From the NCBI GenBank assembly GCA_019454045.1, contig SKCR01007812.1, forward strand, positions 682,001 to 746,000: 64,000 nucleotides of DNA, written 5' to 3'. The DNA is from Zanthoxylum bungeanum (lineage: Eukaryota; Streptophyta; Magnoliopsida; Sapindales; Rutaceae). Both the position numbers and the translations under genes were made by a program. The notes beneath the pieces were generated by a model that did no database searches, had not been told where the DNA came from, and was given only the letters and a program-made list of their open reading frames with translations. Below are positions 42,560 through 55,814 of this stretch, one piece after another (the first letter of the stretch is position 1; every line of letters begins with the position of its first letter).

Positions 42560-44697
42560 TGTTAGGGCAGTTGTGGAACCCCTTAAGTCAGATTGGTACC
42601 CCGCGCAGCGGAAATGGATCTAACCTGTGGATATCAAGCATGAGTGTAATTTTAAATAATTTAATGAAATATTATATTCTATTACGAGTGTATAGGAAAA
42701 AACCAGGACTGAATCGGAGTCCGGAAACTCCTGAACGGAATGAAAAAAAATTGAGCGCACGTAACGCGTGACGCGCGTGCACTGTAGCACCCAGCCCTCT
42801 TCAATTTTTTTTTATTGTTTATTTAATTTTCTACAGTGCGCGAGGGTACTATTACCCTAATTTCTTCTGGTCTTCCCTAAACACTTTAAAAACACCTAAA
42901 AATAAATTTTAACATCAAAACCAACATCAACACATGTTATAGAATAAAAATCAAGTTTTTCAAAATATAAAATATTTTTACAAAAACATAAATTTATTCT
43001 AAATACGCACTTGCGTAAATTTTGAATCCAATACACAAACCAAATTAGAATCCCAATAAGAAATGTCTCGTGAATAATTGTAAGTCACCCAAAGGTGGTC
43101 AAGTGATTCTAGAATGATAGTCATAACTCTAAATTTTAATTTAGAGTTCCAAACTCTAATTTTATGTTTATGTCTAACATAAATATTTTTACTCAATTAC
43201 AAGCATATTGTGTTTACACTTCCAAAACATCATAACACAATTAATTAGCCTAATTATGTATCTAATACATAATTCAACACTATATGTCTCATTAATGAAA
43301 AATATAGCTTTTAGAGAAGATCAAACTTACCTAGTAAGGTTGATTCAAAGATCCAATTTACTTCTTCTTGTTGAAATGTTTGGAGAACTTCCAAGGATTA
43401 GCAAGTTTGACTCCAAGATCCAATCTTGATCCTAATGCTAGCAAGTTTCACCCCAAGATCCAATCTTAATTTCTCCTAGATGAAATGTTGTAGAGACCTC
43501 ACAAAACTTCTCTAAACATTTCTCTAACTTAGGCTAATTTCTCTAATACTTGTTTGTATTTAGTTTTCTCAAGCTTTTGCTTTTCTTAATTAAAATCTAC
43601 TTAAAGCTTGCTATTTATAGCAAAACTTAAGCAATTTTTAATTAATAAAAGTTGTAATCAATTTTTAGGTGGGCTTAATCTAATTTGTCCAAATATGTAT
43701 AATTAGGTGTGACTAATCTCCATTATCTACCACTTTGATTTAATCCAATTAAATCAAGACAATGATTAGGAAATGGATTTGTTCAATGTTTGCCACTTTG
43801 ATTTAATCCAATTAAATCAAGTCAAAACCGCCTATTATTACATACTTATAATTACCATAATATCCTCAAATGGTAGAGATAATTATAATTTTACAATTAA
43901 GCCCTTGTGTAATTATTGAATTAATCCAATTAATCCAATTAGGTCAAAGTGAATAATCAATGTTATCCAATAACACTTGATTATCTTAGTTGATAATTAT
44001 AATATCGAATATTATCTTTTATCAAAATTAATCGACTACCCAAGTGCTTAACGAGTACACTTCATATTGAGACGTTCAGACATGTTTGTCATATAAGCCT
44101 AACTAATATGTACGCAATTCTGCCACCTCCAAATTCTTGAAGAACACGAACGACCTTTATGAACTATACAAGTCGAGGTCATCACATATGTTTAACAATC
44201 CCTTTATCGTAGGCTATCCGAGTTGTGCTTAGAAAATATAGAATACACCGTCAATTGACGGTGGTGTGTACTTCCAACTATTTGGAATCACCTATGAGTC
44301 ATTCAGTATTTGGTTCAACCAATACCCACACATCTATACGAGTTTCCAAAACTCATGATACATTGGGTTAAACCATTGAAACTCTAATTCTAATATACGA
44401 CATGTGCTAGTCTTCTAGGTTATAGGAATTTGACCGTATTCCAAAACCAACGACTAGAAATATTTACTTTGAAAATAGTTTACAATAGTAATATTTATCC
44501 TAATGTCGGACCACCTAGTGTGCAGTATTACTACAAGACTATTCTAAGGTCGATGTCTTTCTTAGCATATCTATACATCAATCTAATACGCATAATGACA
44601 ATATCATTAATAAGGTATGAAATGAAAATGTAGTTATTTTATTAATAAATAATAAAATATACAATTCGGATTGGCACTCCAAGCATCAACTCCAACA
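42560..44697 (-). mobile_element. Copia-type solo LTR, 2.1 kb
   Basis: Edges are TGTTAGGGCAG on the left and CTCCAACA on the right. AATAC flanks both sides (42555-42559 and 44698-44702), a perfect 5-bp duplication. On the minus strand the LTR would end in a TTTCCGCTGCGCGGGG-type sequence, as many plant copia LTRs do, compare 9220. No internal region is present. A second, truncated copy ends the window (63255-64000). A 64-bp segment (CCACTTTGATTTAATCCAAT...) is doubled here at 43731-43822 but single in the other copy. Confidence 0.9.
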
Positions 44698-44702
44698 AAT
44701 AC

Positions 44703-45716
44703 AAACTTTAAGTTTGAGGTATGTGCATGTGCATGTTAGCTTTAGTGCCTACTATTGTCATTTTTAAAAAATAATAAATAAATACAAATTCAGTCCTAGG
44801 TAGTGAAGTATAAGTCTGAATGATGAGTTTGATTGCGTTAGTGTGAAATCTTTGATAAGTTCCCAATTTACTCTTATCTAAAGCATTTAGTAGGTAATTT
44901 AGGTTAGACTAGTAAGCACTTAAAAATAGTTTTCTAGTAGAAAGAGCCTAGGTAGTCAATAAAGTGATTAGTTGATAAAGTTGTTAGACGATGATGAGCA
45001 TTTTCTTAGATGTCTATCTCGGTCTACTAGTGTTATGATGTATGATATGACTAAAAAAAGAGAAAAAAAATGAATAAAAAATTTGTTGAAGAGGAAAAAA
45101 ATAAATGAAAAAATAAAAGAAAAAAATAGATTAATTATAACCGATAAGTATGAAACTACTCATGTACGAGTGTTAGGACCACTATGAGGAGAAATACTAC
45201 CTTAAAGGGTAGGTGAGTTCAAAAAAATGGAGAGATAAGTCGTATCATACTGAGCGCAGATAGGCAGACACAAACACTTTTGAGATATCTAGGTTGGTTT
45301 AACCCATCAGAACCCAATTTTTTAGACGAAATCACTGAGTTGACTTATTAGGTATCGAACTATGACCAGACCTTTTCACACACACACACACTATGAGTCC
45401 GACTTTGATTTCGTTACTATGCATTCTCTGAAGACGATATTATATGTAATTCCCAGGATTGTTTTAGTTGTTTTTATTTTTGTATTTGTGTGTGATTGCA
45501 TGTGTGTGTTGAATGAAGTTTATGAGTGTCATTGTTGTAAGTCTTCACGATACTATAACTCGTCCACTAAGGCCGCCTATAGGTTTAAAAGTTTATTGCA
45601 TATTCTAAATGCAATCGTGATCCCTACGAAAGTGGGTTATGTTAATTTATTTTAGTTTATTTATTTTAGTTTATTTCTTATTGTTTTGCTCGAGAACTAG
45701 CAAAATGTTAAGTTTG
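44703..45716. other. Intergenic or retroelement-internal DNA
   Basis: No coding similarity is seen. The right end, AAATGTTAAGTTTGGGGTG at about 45703-45721, looks like a polypurine tract just before an LTR, so this may be the non-coding 3' part of a gypsy element. Confidence 0.4.
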
Positions 45717-48440
45717 GGGTGTGATGAGTGATTAATATGTCTATATTTATCGCTCTTTTATCTTGCATTTTGTATGATATCTCGAGTTGTATGAACGTTT
45801 TGATGCACTTTGGGTATGTTTTGTAGGTCTAAATCATAATATGACTCAATTGGACTCAACGAGTGATGAATCAGCAAATTCGAAGTAAAATCGGGTCGTA
45901 TTCCAAAATCATTTTGCGCGTCCCGATGCAGGTCAGTGCGTCGTGACGCGCTGTAGTGCAAATTCGAGACATAACCTAATTCTTTGTGCTCGTCGCGACA
46001 CCCAATTGAAAGGATCAAGCGTCGCGACGCCGAGCTCTGTGCATCATGACACAGACACGATTCTTGGTGCATGAAGAAGTCTGATTTCTTAAGAATGAAA
46101 GCTCTCATTGTATCCTATATAAACATAAACTCGTCCAAGACCTAAAAAAAGACTCATAACATACTTTTGGAGCCTCAAAACATTAGAAGAATATTTATAG
46201 AAAGACAAGAATGAGTGCATCAACCGGTGTTGGAGATTGAAACCGAAGACTGCAAATAAAAGTTATTTCTTTTCTTCTTTCTTTGACTTATTTTTTATGC
46301 GTTCTTGTTTTATAATAATGAATAGCATGTGTTTATTGAATATTATGTGTAGTTAAATCATTAATTTAGGGTTGTAATGGATCTCAATTGATACGCTCAA
46401 AAGTGGTTCTTTACTCTCAAGTATAAGAGTGTCGAAGTAATAAAATAATCTGGTAAGTCTGAGGTCTATCCACATGGAATAAATTTAGTAAAACAAAATA
46501 ACAATTCGAGTGAAATAAAAATATTGGATTTGTTTGAAGTGGTGGAAAATTTTAAATTGAACAACAACAATAGATTAAAATACTGGGGTTAGGAGATATA
46601 CTCTTAATATTTCAAATATAGAGAAATCTTACTTTTTATAATATATAAATTGTTATTATTACCCAGTTAATTTACTTCAGTAATTATTAAGCCAAAACAT
46701 ATAAAATCAGCCATATAGACGGTAATAATATTTGTCTATAACAAGTCCAGTTAGATACTCAATTATGCCAAAAAAATAAAATCAGCCATTTAGGCGGTAG
46801 CAAAGTTTGTCAATAATTAATCCAGATTTAAATTACTTATTCAGATTATAATTTATATATTATAATATTAATCTATATTCTCATATTAAGAGCTTTATTC
46901 TTTACCTCATCATGATGAAATTAGCTACTCATGGTTTGAAGAAAAACATGCATAATTTTATTACCGAAAGAAAAAGAAATTACAAGAAATCTTAAGAAAA
47001 TAAAACACACAAGATACTCTCTCCCAAATTCTACAAGAGAACTTTGAAAGAAAGCATGAAGAAAAATGAGGTGAGCACCTCTATTTATAGTAGAAGTGAT
47101 TGTCTCTCAATTATTAATTACAACTTTCCAGATCAAATACAAACAATAAAATTTTACTAATTTATTTTTTTTCTTTTTCCTTTTTGATTTTTTTTTGATT
47201 TTTTGTTGATAATTTTTCAAACATGATCACAATCACCTAAAGTGGATTATGATATTTCAATTTTTTTTTACTTTATTTTATAATAATTAAAATTACATGC
47301 AACACACATTGATGTCTTCACCAATTTCTACATGGAAAAGCTCAGAACTAGAAATTTTTATAAACAGCAAAGTTGTAGATATTTGAGTTTTCTTTCATTT
47401 GGAATTGGAATAAGCACAATCCGATATCGGAGTAAAAAGTTATGGCCAAATTACGAAAATTGCGCAAAGTTGAAATTTCCGAAATTGTACACTGTTAGAA
47501 CGCCCTTTCAAGTTTCTGGCCTCCAAAATCCAAATGTCACGTCCATTTTTCTAGTTATGCTTCCAAGGTATTATTTCACCTACATAAGAAGTAAAAATCA
47601 CAATAAAAATATATAAAACATAAATTTAATTATTATTTTACAAATGTGATAAATTAAGGAGATTAATGAAATTATAATTGTAAAATGATTAGTTTCTATT
47701 TTATTAAGTGTACATTTTTTAATATTCATCACCAATCACATATTTAATTAATTGATTTGTATCTTTTTCTTCTATTGGGATTATTATTATATTATTTATT
47801 ATTCTATGTGTTTGAATCCATATTCTATTGTTCGGCCAATAATAGAATAATGGTGGTAAATCCTTAGAAACTCGATAGAGCAAATTTGGGTTAGACGTGG
47901 TAATAATAGCGCATGATTTGATTATGTGAATAGATTTCCTTACATGATAGACATATACTTGCAAAGCATGCGTAGCCAATATTAGAACATGATCTTAATG
48001 AATTTGGGTTAAGTTGGTTAACATAAATATATAGTTAATAAACTTAATCAGAATATTTCTATCTGACCATTGAAAGAAATTTGTAGATAACTTAGCGTTC
48101 TAGGTTAATAATATGTAAGAATAATTCTATTAAATGAAAAGTGTATGAACTCATTGTTAATGTGCTTAGGTGAAGTTACAACCCTAGGTTCTTTTACCAT
48201 ATAAGATTTTCTCCAAAAATTATCTATTCGTTCTTTGTTTAGTTTTTAGTTAATTAGTTTTAGTAAATCCCTCTCTCAGCCAATTTTTTAATTTTAGTTA
48301 AGTAGGTTAATTTTAGTATTAATAAGAGAAATAATAAGTCTATTTAGGTACGATATCCGACTTTCGTCACTATATTACTTGACCGAAACGTGCGCTTGCG
48401 TGCGGTAGAAAAATCGCGATCAGCGATGTGAGTGAATAAA
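45717..48440 (+). mobile_element. Ty3/gypsy LTR relic with nested repeat DNA
   Basis: It begins TGTGATGAGTGATTAATATG directly after the polypurine-like tract. GC-rich CGTCGCGACGC motifs lie at 45930-46040 and TATATAAACATAAAC at about 46115 may be the TATA box. Near the right end come GTTACAACCCTAGG and ACGTGCGCTTGCGTGCGG, as in the relic at 18961-19650. The middle (about 46390-47640) seems to be another insertion, edges not resolved. No coding frame is supported. Confidence 0.5.
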
Positions 48441-50341
48441 GAATTCATGTAATTATTAGCTTTCAGGTTGGTTCCATTAGTTTTTAGGCCATGTTCTCAT
48501 CCTCTTTGAAACGTAGTTAATGGTGATTCACTAAACGGAAACTAATTTCTATAGAATCGATATGAGTGTTCGGATAGAAATAAACTAATATCTTCCTTAA
48601 AAACTTATTTTAAAAAAATTGCTTGAAGATATGAAATTTCGCTCCAGCATATGAATATAATGCATTAATAATTAATACTACCTAGAGCATAAACTATAAT
48701 ATTGGTTTTTAACATCTTAATTGTCTCCCACCACTTTTAATGTCCAACCACCACCACCATCATTATAATCTTTTCTCAAGCCATTGATTATTACATGTGA
48801 CGCAGTTGCTATCATAGTATTTTGGTATTTATAATTTTGGTTCCACCCCAAATAACTGTGGCTTAATATCTAATCCCTCTGTTAAATAATGCTAACTTAG
48901 CTTATATTGAGATTTCCAGCTCAACCTAATGTTTATAATGTAATATTTTTTCATAACCGATCCTAAATTCAGACGAAAAAAAGAATATAATTATGTAGGT
49001 TTCGACAATAAATGTACCACTAATTTAATTCTGATGACATGGAACCTAAACTATTAAACAATAGTAATACGAATAAAATAGTCTAGAAGGTAATGATATT
49101 ATCATTGAGGTTTCTTAAAATATTAAAAAGAGTACTCTCAGATTAAAAACTAAGCCAAAGTCCTAAAGAATGTAATAAATTAAGATGAAAGACTTTGCCG
49201 GCCAAAAGACAAATAATAATAGCAAGAAGAAGAAGAAGAAGAAGATACAACGTACAAAGCTATTACCTTTTCTTGAACCTTAAGAAAGCTAGATAATGGA
49301 AGCTTTGTCAATGGTGCTATGTCTCCAATTATGTTCACTCACCTCTTTAACAAACAATCATTCCCTCAGCCTTTAAACATTAAAGAAAGTACACAAAATT
49401 ATAAAAGTTTCACTAAACCCTGCTGCCTCTTTTTTATTTGTTTGTTATCTTTAAGATAATATACAAGTACTTGATCTCCTTGTGACTTTCAGCTCACGGC
49501 TTTATAGAATAAAAAATAAAAAGTTATGTTTAAAGGTTAAAGAAGATCTAACAAATTTTCCAAGGACCATAAGAATATCAAACAAGGTTTGGACTTCTTG
49601 ATTTCAGAGTCCAAGAGTAACAAGAATGGGTTTGCACTCTTTAACTTTATAATATATGGTGAGTCTATTTCATTTTAAATCGCTTTGAACATGGTGTATT
49701 TTGGAATTTGTGTTTTTTTTTCCTTTTATCTTTTAGTAGAGTATTTCTCATTTTATAAAATGATGATATTTTTATTCTTAAAATATTTAGAGGTGTGTCA
49801 CTTACTTTTTTATAACTTGTTTGTTAAAGGCAGAGGGAATGATTGCTGCCTCTTTCAATCAACATTGTCACTCAAGTTCAATTATAACTTGTATTTGATG
49901 TTCTAATGTGACTAAGTGTCGTTTGTTTTTTCATAAAATGATTTTCATAAATAAAATATTTTCAATAAAAATTATTTTATAAAAAGGAAAATATTCTTTG
50001 ATTTTTTACTATGGTTTGAAATATTTAGAATATTCAATATTTTTTCCAAATAATATTTTTTTGGTGGTTAAAAGTAAGATACGAAAATTTTAAAGAAGAG
50101 AAATATAATTATTTTCCATAAAATGATTTGCGAATTTAAATTTAGTAAATTATTTTTCGAAAAATGGCTAAACTTTTCTACTAATGGAAAAATAATTTAC
50201 TTTGACAAAATTTTCCTTTGAATAAATATAAGCCCACTCACATTTTCCCTTTAAATTGCAGTTCCTTGCCTCCCATATCTCTGCATATATTTAGAGTCCG
50301 AGACAAGTCTCACTCCAGTATCAAGAACAGGTTTGAAAAAA
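48441..50341. other. Intergenic DNA upstream of the aldo-keto reductase pseudogene
   Basis: AT-rich with an (AAG)n run near 49230. CATATATTTAGAG near 50285 may be the old TATA box of the pseudogene. No other feature was recognised. Confidence 0.5.
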
Positions 50342-50517
50342 ATGGCTGAAGAACAAAGAATCATTCTTCCAATAGTGAAACTGGGTAGTCAAGGATTTGA
50401 GGTAAAGTTCATTTGGTGCCTCTTTTTCTTTACAGATAAATGTTGAGCCATTATAATGTCTTAATTTTTGGTGTGACCATTGTCTTAAAGGTGCAAAGCT
50501 GGGATTTGGTTGAATGG

Positions 50518-53500
50518 TGTGATGTTTTGAGGTTAGCGCGGAAGTATTCATGTGATGAAATTTTAAATTTTTATTCAAAATCACTTTAAGAATCGTGGTT
50601 ATGTCGTTGTTGATGTAAACAAAAATATTATTAAATTAATCTGTATTAATTTTAACATGCATACAATAAATTTTATTTATCAACACAAATAAAACCCAAC
50701 GATAAAATAATCATACTTGAATGCGTTTATTATTTTCTTGAGCCTTCTTGAACTTACTTCTTGAGTTTCCCTCGTAGTATTACACCAAGCGTTGCACTTC
50801 TAATCGGTACACTAGTTATCCTCTAGGAACTGATTGCTCCCACTTTCAGAACAAAAAAACTACTTTCATTTTTTAGGATGTTGAAGTCTTAGATCGGATC
50901 TCCAAGAGATAAATTTTCTTGGAACAACTTGGAACAAAATAAAGAGGAAGAATATTTCACAAGTTCAAACCTAGTTCAATCTCAGCATAAAATTCATCAA
51001 ATGTCTCATCATCTTTCATACTAGCGACCTCAAACTTATTGACAAGTTCTTAGAGTCTATTATTTTTGACAGACAATGTGCACTCATGCACACTCTGAAG
51101 GATGTCCCGAGCATCATTGGCTATCTCACACATATAGATTCTCCTAAATTCAGCAGAGCAAGCAGCAACATGAATGACATTAATTGTTTTGTTGTTCGTG
51201 TTGCTAACGTCAAACTCATCATTAGTCCATGTCAGTTTATCTTTAGAGGAAGAGACCTATAACTACATGAGGTTTCCACATGTATTCTACTGACATCTAG
51301 ACTTCCTCATCTAAGGACTTAAGGAACTCTCTCATCTAAGACTTAAGGAACGCTCTCATGCGAACATTCTAATGTAAATAATCTACCCCATTAAAGAACG
51401 TGGGATAATTCAAGGGTTGACTTCTTTACATAGCTAGATGGATCAAGGAACGAGGTCAAGCTCTGATACTAATTGAGAATTCGAATTTGTCTTATGTTCT
51501 GACCCGATGGGGAATTAATACAATAAACTAAGACAAATTCTAATTATGGCTTCTATGGATTACCAGCAAACACCCTTAAATCTATGCAATCGTGAAATAA
51601 AGCAAAATAATAATCAATGCAGAAAACAAAATCAACTCAAGTAATTTGTTGACGAAGTGGAAAACTCGTGTGAGTAAAAAATCACTATAGGTATCTAGGC
51701 TACCAGCCAAAATCCACTATAATGAAAAAAAACTTACAGTGATGATATATGACTTATGATAGCAACTCCGCCGACTCGAATACCTCTAGACTATAATAAC
51801 CCGAAGAACTCTTTGAGTCCGTACTACACGGTTTTCTTCAGAACCTCTGAAGTCTCGGAGCGAATCAACTATGCAAGCACTGAACACCAGAACTCCGATT
51901 ACCAATCTTCTTCCTTGAGAACTCTGAAGGTTTAGGAAATTGGGTTTGAATGGGTTGACGATTTAACAAAGAAATATTTCACCAAAACAGAGAAGACAGT
52001 AAAATAACGAAGTCTTCAAGGTGAACAAAGAGTAGGTTGTAAAGCTAATGATATTTTTGGCTCAAGAGAATATATTTTCAACATTTTGTGAAGATGGCTT
52101 AATGTTATTTTTATAGATAGGGCAAAAAAAAAGGTTTCCAAGTGCAAAATAGGTTAAAAATACGTACAAAATAGATTACTTACACACAGAAGTTTGAACG
52201 CCACACGAACACGTGTCGAACACATGCTTATTATGTAAACTCATTCGAACGTATTCTTGAACACACCTCGAACGCAAAGCCACTGGAAGGTTTCGTTCGA
52301 ATGACAAGTTGAACGCATTACATACAGGAAGCTACTGTCAAGTTTCGTTCGAACCTAAATACGAATGTGATACTAACGCCATTCGTTTGAACATATACAT
52401 GAACACAGCACGAACGCAAATCTGATTTCTTCATGTCCAGTCTGCCAAATACCAGTTCAATTACTCCAAATTCTTCAAGACTTATTACAACGCAATTAAA
52501 CTTATTTTGTTACGGACATTGCCAACAAATTTGGAATTGACAACAAGTTTCGACCAAAAGGAGTAGTAGTTTCTCTTGGCCGAATTTCACCCATTATTTA
52601 TAGGGTGGGATTGCTTTGTTGTATCCCACTACAACAAGTACACTCAAAGATCTTTCCAAATCAAATTAGATCTTAAAGGTTCTTTTCAAAATAAATTAGG
52701 AAAATTAATTAAATAAATTTTCCTTATTAAATAAAAATTTTCCTATTTAATCTTAATTATAACTTTAATTAATAATGATACTAGTCTATTAAATTAAATC
52801 TCAAAAGATTAAATATTAATTTGGCCCAATAATTAATTAACCATTAATTAATTAATTAATTAATTTTTCTTATTTTTAATTTAATTTAATTAATTTAATT
52901 TAATACAAATATCATATATTTATTTAAACAATTAAATATAATTTTATATTTTGAATTTATTAATTTAATTAATATTTTATCTCAATGATATCCCACAAAC
53001 CATGGATAATCGCCTAGCAGCAAGCCATTACTCCTAATCGATGAATGGAGTGGGAAAACATATAAACATGTTAGAATATACTTCGAGCATGTCATCTCAC
53101 TCATTCTGATATTTATGTTTCTTATCGAGTCTGAGATCATGGTAAGGTCAAATCTTTTATACTCGACATATATTTAAACTCTATCTTATGAATTTGATAT
53201 TTCTAAGATATCGACTACTTTGGTCAAAGACTTGTATCCGTAATTTTAAGTTTTCTTGAAACATCTCTAACTTTTATTATCAAAGCTATTGGATCACATC
53301 TTAAAGCATACGTGACTTCGTATATTAATCGCTCAAGGTCATCTAGCATTTATTCAAAGGACGTGGAAAGTCGAATGATGATATATTAGTGAACCAAAAG
53401 TACTATCGCAGATGTCAACATGTCATCTCAGGTAAGAGAATATATCAACACTAATGTATTATTACGAAGATCAATGACCTTAGATAATATTATCATGTGA

Positions 53501-53900
53501 TCTTACACTTCTGTGATCATGTTCGGTATTTCATTCTACTAATGAAAATACCCACTGTTTGTGTTCTTATGATTTGAAACTTATCATCCATTCTATTAAC
53601 ATCAAATGTTAATTTAGGCGACACACAATAATATTGGTTGAGTAATATATTATTGTCATGTATAATAATCACATAATTATCAAGAACTTAATTTGAAACA
53701 TATATAAATATTGTTGATTCTCATAATCACAAACATCTTTTGGATTAACAATATTTATTTGTCATAATATCTCATGACATACACATTAAACATAGATGTA
53801 GAGATGTGTAGAAAACAAATATATTTTATTAAATAAATAATAAAATATTTTACATTAAACCACAACATTCATAACTGGTTTTAGGACATACACTCTAACA
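50518..53900 (-). mobile_element. Copia-type solo LTR in exon 2 of the pseudogene, with a nested element
   Basis: Edges are TGTGATGTTTTGAGG and ACTCTAACA. Flanks AATGG (50513-50517) and CATGG (53901-53905) give a 5-bp duplication with one mismatch, and joining them restores exon 2 alignment. On the minus strand the LTR ends with a CTTCCGCGC-type sequence. About 1.6 kb inside (roughly 50917-52527) belongs to a second element, so this LTR itself is about 1.8 kb. Confidence 0.75.
50917..52527 (-). mobile_element. Truncated copia element nested in the solo LTR (LTR, primer site, gag piece)
   Basis: The LTR is 51474-52527: on the minus strand it starts TGTTGGCAATGTCCGTAAC and ends GAATTCTCA. The primer site follows at about 51459-51473 (minus strand TTAGTATCAGAGC). 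A gag piece lies at about 51230-50960 with AACSAEFRRIYMCEIANDAR, DILQSVHECT and FEVASMKDDETFDEFYAEIE, the UBN2-type copia gag, including one in-frame stop. The 3' part of the element is missing. AATTT at 50912-50916 and 52528-52532 may be its target duplication, but in such AT-rich DNA this could be chance. Confidence 0.7.
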
Positions 53901-54150
53901 CATGGGCCTCACCCCCGTAAACTACAATGATCTTAATTTTTGGTGCTAAAAAGCATTAATCAGCCCTGCACAACTTGCACTTGCTTGGATTCAATCATCC
54001 AGAAGATGATGTAGCACCAATTCCTGGTGATTTAATCTATTTCTTTGCTTAGACTTGCCAGAGTTTATTTTTTTCAATTGATGAGTTGATTATTCTTGTA
54101 CATTGAAGCATATTAAAACATTTTTTGGTTTATTTTTTAAAGATACAACT

Positions 54151-55066
54151 TGTTGATGAGTGATTTTCGTTTCAGGGGCAGTTTCGAGATAACCTTCCCG
54201 AGAAAATCCTCATTCAACCTTGAATTTGTTTGGTTATGGGGAGACCAAATGCAAATATGGCAAAAGACAAAGCAAACAAAAAAATCGACAAAAAGTGTTT
54301 AACGTGGTTCGGCGGAGCTAATCCAGCCTACGTCCACGGCACAAAATAGATAGAGTTTTTTTATTACCAAACCGAGTTCTACCGACCTGTTTAGGGACAA
54401 GTCTAACGGTAACCGAGTTGTCGATCGTTCTTTGAGTTTCCTACAAGTAATATTAGAATGAAAAAATTTTCAACTCTTACAAATGAGATCACCCTCTCCT
54501 TATATACTAATGGATATACAATATTGTTCTCATATCTTTGTGACGCCAGCACTGCAGGTCTCCGGCGATTTGACAAGCTCTTTTCCCCATATGTCATCGC
54601 CGAAAATAAAGCCTACCCTCTGATTACCTGTCACATCACGCCGTAAAAGTACATTGTCACACATTTTCATTAATGATGACAGCCTGTAAGATCTCAAATG
54701 CGAAAGTAGTTTTCAGAGGGAAAAATCCAAACTATCCTGGTCACGCGTCGGCTATAGGACGTCGGCCAATAAACTTGTCGAACACCTCGACTGTTCCCGC
54801 CCCGATCCATAATATCTGAACTCATCAACTTGCTCATGAGGTAAGATAAAACCAAACCGATCAGCCGATCTACTGTGGTCGGCCTCGGTTATGATGTCGT
54901 CGGTCTATGAAATATGCGCCAGATCCGAGAAAGAAGTGTTCAGACTCTCTTATTGTACGAAAACTGACCAATACATCTGGACATCGGATCCTCCAAAAAT
55001 GGGAGGTTCCCTCTTTGCCATTTCCGAACTGTTCAAATATCTTAATTGTAAAAATCCTCATCAACA
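54151..55066 (-). mobile_element. Gypsy-type solo LTR in exon 7 of the pseudogene, 916 bp
   Basis: Edges are TGTTGATGAGTGATTTTCG and ATCCTCATCAACA. CAACT flanks both sides (54146-54150 and 55067-55071), a perfect duplication. Inverted landmarks of the Tat LTR family are present: GAATTTGTTTGGTTATG, AACGTGGTTCGGCGGA, CTACGTCCACGG. It is a distant relative of the LTRs at 14406 and 20658. Confidence 0.92.
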
Positions 55067-55814
55067 CAACTAAAACTAAAAATCTTGATAGCAAATGAAG
55101 ATTTAGAGGAGATTTCTTCTGTGATTCCCATCAATGAGGTTGGGAAGAAGTTCCGCTTAGACATGATCATAGTGAAAAAGACATTAAAAAAAATGGACAT
55201 TGAATCGCAACCCCTTATTTTTCGGGAGCAACAAAATGGGCTCGCGTTCCGAAGTAGTCTCTTAAGTTATACCAATTGATGTCTTCAATAAATGCAGAAT
55301 TTTGCAAACCGACATGGAGTTAAATCACTTATAAAAGTAAAAGATGAGTAAAATCGGTTTCGATTCCGAGTGGAATCGGAATTTATCTGGAAAAAAATTA
55401 TTCTTGATATTTTAAAATTTTAATTTATCTAATTAAATATGATATCATATTTATCGGTTCCTAATCAATTTCAGATTACCCAATTTTCTATTTTTTCAAT
55501 ATATTTTTTATATCCAACAGAGAAAAAATGTAGTACTAGGATTATATTTATAAGCAATAAAATCAAAACATAATCACAAACCCTAACCCAGATTTACAAG
55601 GACAAACATTTATTAAACTACAAACAAAAATCAAAGACAAAAAATTTAGAATCAATTAAAGAAAAAAAAGGTAAAAAAAAATTGGAATTTTATCTTTATG
55701 CTTGAACACTTACAATCTCAAAAATCATATGTAATAGGATATTATTATTATTATTTTTTTTTTTTGAAACGATAGAAATCCCGCCACCAAACCACCCAAA
55801 ATGGGCCGCGGCGC

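Larger units (their letters stand above)
50342..55315 (+). pseudogene. Aldo-keto reductase (AKR13-type) pseudogene, cut by two solo LTRs
   Basis: Exon 1 (50342-50401) encodes MAEEQRIILPIVKLGSQGFE and has the same 60-nt length and donor as the intact gene at 59621. Exon 2 begins at 50491 (AAGCTGGGATTTGG), is split after 50517 by an LTR insertion and resumes at 53901 (CATGGGCCTCACC). Exons 3 to 5 are missing: a piece of exon 6 (LCTTG-type AQLALAWIQ..EDDVAPIPG, about 53952-54026) follows directly. Exon 7 is split at about 54150 by a second solo LTR and resumes at 55067 (KNLD.., EDLEEISSVIPI), running to ILQTD near 55315. It once encoded an NADPH-dependent carbonyl reductase; it cannot now. Confidence 0.88.

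Noticed and set aside
53020..53880. Possible separate gene between the nested copia element and the pseudogene exon
   Set aside because: The text is AT-rich LTR sequence running to the ACTCTAACA edge, with no frame of note.
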